Below are positions 58,321 through 64,000 of a DNA stretch of 64,000 bases, piece by piece. The position numbers were made by a program, and so were the translations under genes. The notes below the pieces were generated by a model. The model did not search any database and had not been told where the DNA came from. It saw only the letters and a list, made by a program, of their open reading frames with translations. Origin of the DNA: Ligustrum vulgare (taxonomy: Eukaryota; Streptophyta; Magnoliopsida; Lamiales; Oleaceae); assembly GCA_963555705.1 (NCBI GenBank), contig OY743170.1:32687362-32751361 (forward strand). The letters run 5' to 3'. Within the stretch, counting starts at the first letter, position 1, and every line of letters starts with the position of its first letter.

Positions 58321-59770
58321 TGATAGGTGTATTTTATACACTTGGGAATATGCCAAAATGAGAATTTATCATGTTGATTTATGAATTTATTCTACCTAAA
58401 TTGCATTTAATTGTTGTTATTTCAGATTATAGTCAAAAAGAGGAACAAGGAAGCAATTACGAGAAATAAAGGTCAAAAGAAGGAGAATTGAAGAGAAACA
58501 GAAATTCTAGGGTCAAATTGATCAAATCAATAGTGAGGGATACATTTCACAAATAAAACCGGAGGACTGAATTGAAAGCCGAGGGAAAGATGGAGAATCG
58601 CGAGGAAAAACGTTGAGTCGCGATCGCGACATTCCCATGATAGCGATCGCGACATGGCGATAAAATTCATGCAGAGCGTAAAATGGCTCGCCCACGCGAT
58701 CGCTGACGTTCCAACCACGCGATCGCGTGGGTGTCCGACTGGGCCTGTACTGGGCTTTTGTGCGCGATTTTAAGAGGCAAAAGCACGGGAAATTAACCTA
58801 AGTTTGAACAGAGGCGTGAGGAACAAAAGAGCAGTTTTGTGCAGAGCTAAATATTGGAGGATTCTTGGCTATTCAACATCGAATTGACGAGGAGACTCGA
58901 GCAGAGAAAAAGGCACAGGAGATTAGGAGCTAAACACGGGAAAGCAAATCTTGGTGCAAGACTTCTTTTCTCATCGTTGAACTCATAAATTCCAGCATGT
59001 TTAATTTTATTTCAGATTGTTTTTGTTATTCAGTTATTATGTGTAACTAATCCTAACGTTGGGAATCACGACGTAGCCTAGTCATATTACTTTAATTCCA
59101 TGTTTCTTGTTTTAACGCCGTAATGCATGTGTTGGTTTATTATTGAGTTTAATGCTTGAATGAATTGGCCACTTATTCATGACTTTATGTGTTATTTCCA
59201 TAATCCGAGAGGTGAGTTAATAACATAGATCTAGGTAATAAATCCATTAATTGAACGAGAGATAGAGATATACTTTCGTGATTAGTGCGATCATGTTTAA
59301 GTTCTTGCATGTAATGCACTTAGATAAGGAATATTCGGACCCGCTGTAGAGATACAAGGTTGACTTATCTAGGTAGAGTTGATTTAAACTCGAGAGAGGA
59401 ATCTCAACTTAATTTTGTGAACTTGATCGATCACATATTTAGAAAATAAAATCTGGAACAGGAATTGATTTAATTGACTAGGTGAACTCGTGAATCCCAA
59501 CCACTTTCAATCATACTTAAAAACAATCAGCAATTGCGAAACCTCAATTTTGTGCAAAGTTTTAATTTGTTAGTCATAGTTATAAACATTAGTTTCCAAA
59601 CAATCAAAAATTCATTTCTTTGTTCAAATAGGGATAAGAATTTACACATTTCGGTACTTAGTAAACGGTCCTTGTGGGAACGATAATCCGGACTCTTAGG
59701 TCCATTTTAACTACTCTTCACGACCCGTTCACTTGCGGGGATATTTCGTATTGCGAGATATCGGTGAACA
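58321..59770 (+). mobile_element. Athila-like solo LTR, 1450 bp, inside D's 3' LTR
   Basis: TGATAGGTG to GGTGAACA, flanked by the perfect target duplication GACAT (58316-58320, 59771-59775). The uninterrupted site exists in D's 5' LTR near 39055, which confirms the insertion point. No coding sequence. It carries four GCGATCGC octamers (58620-58726). Confidence 0.93.
58619..58728. repeat. Cluster of four GCGATCGC palindromes
   Basis: At 58620-58627, 58643-58650, 58696-58703 and 58719-58726, that is two pairs each 23 bp apart, in an AT-rich surrounding. Eroded counterparts occur in the related LTRs. Confidence 0.9.
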
Positions 59771-59775
59771 GACAT

Positions 59776-60222
59776 GTGCAATCTAATTGACAATTGTGTG
59801 ATTTAATGCATTCTAAACATTCGTATTCGGACTAGGAATAGATTTGTTTCATATTTATGATAGATTTAATTTGTTTAGGAATAGAAAGTTATTTGCATGT
59901 GAATTATCGATTGTCAAGCAACGCACGAATGATTTAATCTACAAAATTGTTGAATTGAGATAGATGATAACAAGTGGATTCAAATTCCAATACATGCTCC
60001 CCATTCATATTTACTCCCCAACATTTTTATTTATTTTATTTATTCGTTGCAATTTTTGGAATAGACAAACAAACCATTTTTTTATTTATTATTTCACGTA
60101 ATTGGATCGACGATAAACTGATAATTAAGACTAAAACTTATTCCTTGTGGGAACGATACTCTCAATTCATCACAATTTTTACTTGTCAATGATCCCGTGT
60201 GTTTGCGGGATTCACACGAACA
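59776..60222 (+). repeat. 3' LTR of element D, right piece
   Basis: Aligns with 39060-39506 and ends CACGAACA; then the target-duplication copy CTTAG. Confidence 0.9.
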
Positions 60223-61690
60223 CTTAGTAATAAAATTTGCATCAGCAAGTGAACTCTATTCAGAATAATATGAGAAGCTCCTTGTTAAAACAATAAGATC
60301 TACTCCGGATTGTATTTTCCATCAAAATTTTCATATCATAGATCTCAAAAGTAGACAATGAAGGAAATGTGTCAATTACATAATCGAAGACGTGAATTTC
60401 TGCAGTAGCTGCCCCCCTTTCCCAGTAAAACACACACACACACAAACAAAGGATTAAAAATAATATTTAGGTTTATTTATTATGCCTCAGGCTGTTGCAA
60501 CGGTAGGGAGGTAGAAGAAGGTATAGAATAACCTTACATGTAAACTCATAACATTAGATCCAACATTACAATAAGAGTATGAATTTAACAATTCAATTTG
60601 AAGCATTTGAAAGGATCCGAAGAAAACATATGACTTACTTGAAAATGAAGGATGGTTGATTTCATGGATTTCGTGTTCTATCGGAACTCATAGTACTCTC
60701 CACTTTTCCTCATTGTCTTGCATCCCTAAAAATCTAATTTAAAGGAATAAATTAAAACCCATACATAATCTGGAATCAAAATTAACACATTCGCAATTTG
60801 AGTTACCTTCAGTGAACCCTCTCCAGATAAAGGTATATTCTAATAATTTTTGTACTAGTCTAGTCTAGGATGCCTATACTTTTTCATAGGAAATGCTTAG
60901 TCTTGAATATTTTCCAACCGCGACAATTCTAACAATCAGAAGTGCTCAGTCAAAGCGATAGTACTCATTTACACATTTTTTTTAGAAACGACAACAACCT
61001 ACATGATCATGCAACGTATTACAAAGATCTGCCCTAGATATTCATTCCCCCAAATCTGGTTTTATAGCACACCTACAAACAATACAATAAAATATCAGTG
61101 CACATCTATGGAAAGAAATAATAAATCAATGAAAGCCCATGCAAAATAGATAGCAAATCATGTTTAAGTGTGTTCGAAAGAGAGGCGAAATGTATTAACC
61201 TTATCGTGAATCCAGTCGCATACAACACAAAGCAGGGTTTGGAGATTGAAGTGGCATAGAACTTGAAGAAGACGATCGGAACTGAGAAGATGAAGACCAT
61301 ATTCGTGATAGGTGAATTTGTACTTATGAAAATGGGATCTTCGAAACCCAAACTTTTCATCCCCCCCCCCCCCCCCCCCCAAAAAAAACCACTGCTCCCA
61401 AAATTATCAAGACACAAAGAAAATCCATTGCTCCCAAACCACTGTTTGCAAACTCAACAAGACACACAGACTGAATTCTTACCGAGTAAGATAAGCGCCA
61501 CCTCTAATTCGGAGCTTCTAAACTTTCCTGGTACAATCAACAATTTTTTGTTCCTGTGTCCAAAAGAATTAGAAAGGAAAATACTGAACCTTGTAAGTAT
61601 TCTTTACTACACTATACAGGGAGGGAAGGAGGGAGGGAGATTTGTTGGAAGAGCCTTTTCAAATGTGGAGTTTTTCAAAATCCATTCTTT
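60223..61690. other. Unassigned flank with possible host exon and a poly-C tract
   Basis: A minus-strand open stretch at 60256-60430 encodes a well-mixed peptide (FDYVIDTFPSL, MKILMENTIRS) ending in a stop and preceded by acceptor-like CAG triplets; it could be a last exon, but I cannot name it. A (CA)n run lies at about 60429-60444. At 61361-61380 there are 20 C followed by 8 A. The remaining ORFs are chance. Confidence 0.3.
61361..61388. repeat. C20 then A8 homopolymers
   Basis: Twenty consecutive C followed by eight A, isolated in AT-rich DNA. Confidence 0.95.
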
Positions 61691-61753
61691 TGTAAAATGT
61701 CTTTATTATATTTAATGCATTGCATTATTTTATTTGCAAGATATATCCTTGAA

Positions 61754-62164
61754 TTAGTCAGGTTGATTTAATTCAATATTTTCTATTATATTCATATTCT
61801 TTAATTTTTTAAGTTCTTCTAAAAATACTCTATATTGTGATAATTTCTCAAAAGATTTAGGATATTCTTTCTTTGTTATATATCCTAATGCTATTCCATC
61901 TGAAACTTCATCTTCTATATCCTTGTATTCTTCTATAATTTTATGAACCGTATTTATATCTTTTGCTGTTTTAAAATAATTAAATTTTATTCTATTTAAG
62001 ATAGCATAGTCAATATCTTCGTATAATTCTTTTAATTTAGATTGTCCAACAGAATGTATATTTTTAGATTTTCCAGCAATAGCTAATAAAAATGAAATTT
62101 CTTTATTATCTAAATATAGTTTATTATCACAGTTATTAGAAGTTGATGCTTGTGAAGTATCCAT
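61754..62164 (-). CDS. Viral small acidic protein (MDTSQAS ORF), 136 codons, intact
   Basis: ATG at 62164, TAA at 61754-61756. The start MDTSQASTSNN is followed by a Leu/Lys/Asp/Glu-rich body with predicted helices and no transmembrane segment; ends in ELNQPD. Segment 1 carries a truncated homologue at 27740-28126, so the protein is conserved across two divergent integrants. It sits last of five small ORFs in tight array. Size and place recall the ORF1 proteins of other caulimovirids, but I see no signature that would confirm this. Function unknown. Confidence 0.7.
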   Translation of the reverse strand: MDTSQASTSNNCDNKLYLDNKEISFLLAIAGKSKNIHSVGQSKLKELYEDIDYAILNRIKFNYFKTAKDINTVHKIIEEYKDIEDEVSDGIALGYITKKEYPKSFEKLSQYRVFLEELKKLKNMNIIENIELNQPD

Positions 62165-62200
62165 AGATTATCGGGTTGGTAAATTATTATACAAAATTCT

Positions 62201-62389
62201 CTAGTATAAGTCCATTCTTTGATCTAGTAAAATACAATAATCTGCAATATATTGTTCGTATTTTTCTAAAAGTTTATTATATTCTTTAGAAGATATGTTT
62301 TCATTTTCCATTTGATGTTTAATATCTTCCATTTTATCTTTCAATTTTTCTAAAAGGTTATCTAATCCTTCTATTGTATATCCTGACAT
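62201..62389 (-). CDS. Viral MSGYTIEG protein, copy b, 62 codons
   Basis: ATG at 62389, five bases after the stop of copy a. N-terminus MSGYTIEGLDNLLEK, then a charged helical, probably coiled-coil body with EQYIADYCIL. The first 15 residues are identical to copy a and the rest is similar in pattern (YEQYIADY versus HDQYIIDY), so the two are a tandem gene duplication. No family recognised; coiled-coil proteins of this size exist in caulimovirids as virion-associated proteins, which is only a guess here. Confidence 0.65.
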   Translation of the reverse strand: MSGYTIEGLDNLLEKLKDKMEDIKHQMENENISSKEYNKLLEKYEQYIADYCILLDQRMDLY

Positions 62390-62394
62390 TAGGT

Positions 62395-62607
62395 TTAGAT
62401 TGTATTTGTCATTATTTTATTTTCTAAATCTATTTTAATCTCTAATATGTCAGAATAATCTATAATGTATTGATCATGATTTTCTGAAAGTATATAATAT
62501 TGTTCAGATGATTCATCCATATCTATTAAATGAGATATAACGTTATCTATTTTTTCCATTATTTTTTCTAACAAATTGTCTAATCCTTCAATAGTATATC
62601 CAGACAT
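62395..62607 (-). CDS. Viral MSGYTIEG protein, copy a, 70 codons
   Basis: Start at the ATG 62607 (the open frame extends to 62643 but without an ATG). It shares MSGYTIEGLDNLLEK with copy b, then diverges; Ile/Asp/Glu-rich helix with HDQYIIDYSDIL near the end. Thirty-two bases separate it from the preceding ORF's stop. Both copies are undamaged. Confidence 0.65.
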   Translation of the reverse strand: MSGYTIEGLDNLLEKIMEKIDNVISHLIDMDESSEQYYILSENHDQYIIDYSDILEIKIDLENKIMTNTI

Positions 62608-62639
62608 TATAAATACAGGGATAAATAATTTATAAAGTT

Positions 62640-63062
62640 TCAAGTAATTTTTAAAATTCTATGAGTGTTTGAGAATTGATAATGTCTGTCAGCCATGATA
62701 TCTATACTTGGTTCAAATGGTATATTATATTTCGAAATATTTTTCTTTCTCTTTTCTAATTTATCAATTATATCTTGAATATCATGTATCATTATAGATC
62801 TTACAGTTCCTCTAGCAAAGTTTTCTATTAAATTTTCTTTAAAACTTTTTAATATCTCTTGTGATGAGGAGAGTTGCTCTTGGTATCCTATTTTATCTAT
62901 TTCATTTTCATATTCAATGCCTTTTTTACTTTTGATATGTTTTTGAACTTTATATGGACCTCTTTTAGTTCTGAGTTTTTTCATGATATAATTACTGTTA
63001 TTCATGATATTAAGATTTTCAGAAATTGGTAAAGAAAGATTCATCTCTTCCATCACTGTCAT
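62640..63062 (-). CDS. Viral small ORF, 140 codons, intact
   Basis: ATG at 63062, overlapping the upstream ORF by 44 bases in another frame. It has a basic central part (KKLRTKRGPYKVQKHIKSKK, about residues 28-47) that could bind nucleic acid or act as a nuclear localisation signal, then a helical region. No family recognised. The long overlap with its neighbour is typical of compact viral genomes and supports both being real. Confidence 0.6.
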   Translation of the reverse strand: MTVMEEMNLSLPISENLNIMNNSNYIMKKLRTKRGPYKVQKHIKSKKGIEYENEIDKIGYQEQLSSSQEILKSFKENLIENFARGTVRSIMIHDIQDIIDKLEKRKKNISKYNIPFEPSIDIMADRHYQFSNTHRILKIT

Positions 63063-63372
63063 AATCTATTACAGGATCATAATCATTATCACTACTAAAC
63101 ACATATCCTAAATATAATTCATTATTTATTTCAGTATTATCACTATCAAGCCAAAAATAAATAATTGATTTTGTAATTTCTAATCCTAATATTCTTTTTA
63201 ATGTTGGAAAGATAGCTAACAAGCATGACATATAGACATGATATAACTTTTTTATTTCATTATTTGGTCTAGTAAACTGTTTATACATGAATAAAGGTTC
63301 AATTATGCTATGATATTCATCATTATAAGGACTGTTTTGATAATTAAATTTAACAATTCTGAATTCTGTCAT
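63019..63372 (-). CDS. Viral small ORF, 117 codons, intact; first after the leader
   Basis: ATG at 63372, about 420-430 bases after the predicted transcription start. Aromatic-rich, globular-looking composition (MTEFRIVKFNYQN start, IYFWLDSDN), ending in an acidic Asp/Ser/Tyr tail. No recognisable domain. First of the series and thus the most accessible to ribosomes. No homologue seen in segment 1, where the corresponding leader is non-coding. Confidence 0.6.
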   Translation of the reverse strand: MTEFRIVKFNYQNSPYNDEYHSIIEPLFMYKQFTRPNNEIKKLYHVYMSCLLAIFPTLKRILGLEITKSIIYFWLDSDNTEINNELYLGYVFSSDNDYDPVIDYDSDGRDESFFTNF

Positions 63373-63815
63373 GTTAAAAGCTCTTCTTCCTCCTAATTCC
63401 GTAAAGATATATTAAGAATACTAACATATTTTCCTATTCTCAGTACATTTGTATTTTCCTTCTATTGTTAGTGACCTTCAGGCTTATAGGTTTCTGCTCC
63501 ACACCCTCCAATGACTTCCTGCCTTCACGGGTTATTAGCTAAACCTGGATGCATTCATTGTATAACTCTTTAGATGGAAAATATTTTAGGACAGAGTGTA
63601 GGGAGTTTTCTTAATAATATATCTTCTTTTTGGAAATAGGATTTAGAAGACAAGAATTTAGAAACTCATCATAATATGATAAGTAAATTGGGATTTTATT
63701 GATAATATGAAGATTGACAAATGATTGGTATGAGAATTTTTCAAAGACAGAAGATTTTTGGCTTTCTCACAAACTGAGTGCTCAAGAGAGTTCTGTCTTT
63801 CAACTAGCCCGGAGG
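63373..63815 (-). other. Leader of viral segment 2, non-coding
   Basis: Between promoter and first ORF. An AATAAA polyadenylation signal (minus strand) lies at 63695-63700, about 125 bases after the TATA box, the arrangement in which pararetroviruses skip the signal on the first pass. Confidence 0.5.
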
Positions 63816-63819
63816 CCTC

Positions 63820-63867
63820 TATTTATAATACTACATTGAAGACAATTACATCACTGCTTACATCATC
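63820..63867 (-). promoter_or_regulatory. Pararetroviral promoter: TATA box and as-1-like element
   Basis: Minus strand: TATAAATA (63820-63827) followed by GAGGCC. Nineteen bases upstream (63846-63867) two TGATGTAA-type half-sites stand 12 bp apart, close to the as-1 element of the CaMV 35S promoter (two TGACG motifs, 12 bp centre to centre). TGA-type bZIP factors bind as-1. Confidence 0.6.
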
Positions 63868-64000
63868 GATCTAACAATTTCACAGCTTTTTTCACCTAAG
63901 GACACACCTGTCCCTCTATTATTTATTACATCACATGACTCTTACATTATAGGGACACTTATTCTTCTATTTTTTGGTCTTAAGATGGCCCCTACATTGT

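Larger units (their letters stand above)
27429..60222 (+). mobile_element. Athila-like gag-protease element D with nested insertions
   Basis: Ends are TGATAAGT (27429) and GAACA (60222), flanked by CTTAC (27424-27428) and CTTAG (60223-60227), a 5-bp target duplication with one mismatch. After the nested insertions are subtracted, both LTRs come to about 1.49-1.50 kb. The primer-binding site is at 39513-39530 and the polypurine tract at 57266-57277. The internal part encodes gag and protease only. Insertions: a pararetrovirus in the 5' LTR, a Tekay-like solo LTR and Athila element B in the internal region, and a solo LTR in the 3' LTR. Confidence 0.9.
61690..64000 (-). mobile_element. Endogenous pararetrovirus 2, promoter and small-ORF region (runs off the window)
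   Basis: Homology to segment 1 at the MDTSQAS/MNTSQAS ORF and in the 60 bp after it (TTGCAAG-ATATATCC words at about 61735 and 27735). Minus-strand order: promoter (63820-63870), leader, five undamaged small ORFs. The transactivator and polyprotein are not in the window; on the circular map they would lie beyond 64000. The left end near 61690 falls in the same part of the viral map as the end of segment 1. Confidence 0.75.

Noticed and set aside
58619..58728. Cyanobacterial contamination, because GCGATCGC is the HIP1 octamer
   Set aside because: The octamers lie inside a plant LTR with a verified target duplication, nested in another plant LTR.
61106..61715. ORFs around the poly-C tract on both strands
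   Set aside because: They depend on the homopolymer for their length (Gly or Pro runs) and have no protein-like conservation signs.

Overview
The window looks like nuclear DNA of a dicot plant: AT-rich, free of intact host genes, and packed with nested Ty3/Gypsy retrotransposons of the Athila lineage, solo LTRs, and two endogenous pararetroviruses (Caulimoviridae). The primer-binding sites match plant tRNA-Asp (retroelements) and initiator tRNA-Met (virus), and the capsid-movement-protease-RT-RNase H-transactivator order is known from plant viruses. The species cannot be named from this sequence.

Layout. 1-1640: non-coding, possibly a small terminal-inverted-repeat element. 1640-3868: an Athila-like LTR plus 3' internal region on the minus strand (element F). 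3869-12872: element A, an Athila copy with a full 5' LTR, a heavily mutated gag-pol and a truncated 3' LTR. 12873-about 19260: a second Athila-like family arranged internal-LTR-internal-LTR (elements E/C). About 19260-27423: non-coding DNA with three repeat structures: degenerate repeats of about 172 bp, a cluster of AGGTCAC boxes, and an 83-bp tandem duplication.

27429-60222 is one nest, element D. D is an Athila-like element with gag and protease but no RT or integrase, flanked by a near-perfect 5-bp target duplication (CTTAC/CTTAG). Its 5' LTR is split by an almost genome-length pararetrovirus (about 27703-38283). That virus is split by a Copia-like solo LTR (32006-34201), which is split by a Tat-like solo LTR (32220-33234, TSD GATAA). 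D's internal region carries a minus-strand Tekay/Del-like solo LTR (43164-45877, TSD CTGAA) and a young, nearly intact Athila element B (46530-57009, TSD TGAGC). D's 3' LTR carries a further solo LTR (58321-59770, TSD GACAT).

60223-61690 is unassigned flank with a 20-C homopolymer. 61690-64000 is a second pararetrovirus segment on the minus strand: promoter, leader and five consecutive undamaged small ORFs, two of them a tandem duplicate. It runs off the right edge.

How the parts relate. A and B are one family; aligning them by eye shows which base changes broke each reading frame. B supplies every enzyme for Athila transposition except for two single-base deletions. C and D lack pol entirely and would have needed such an element in trans. 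The two viral segments share one small ORF and the same orientation but differ strongly in preservation.
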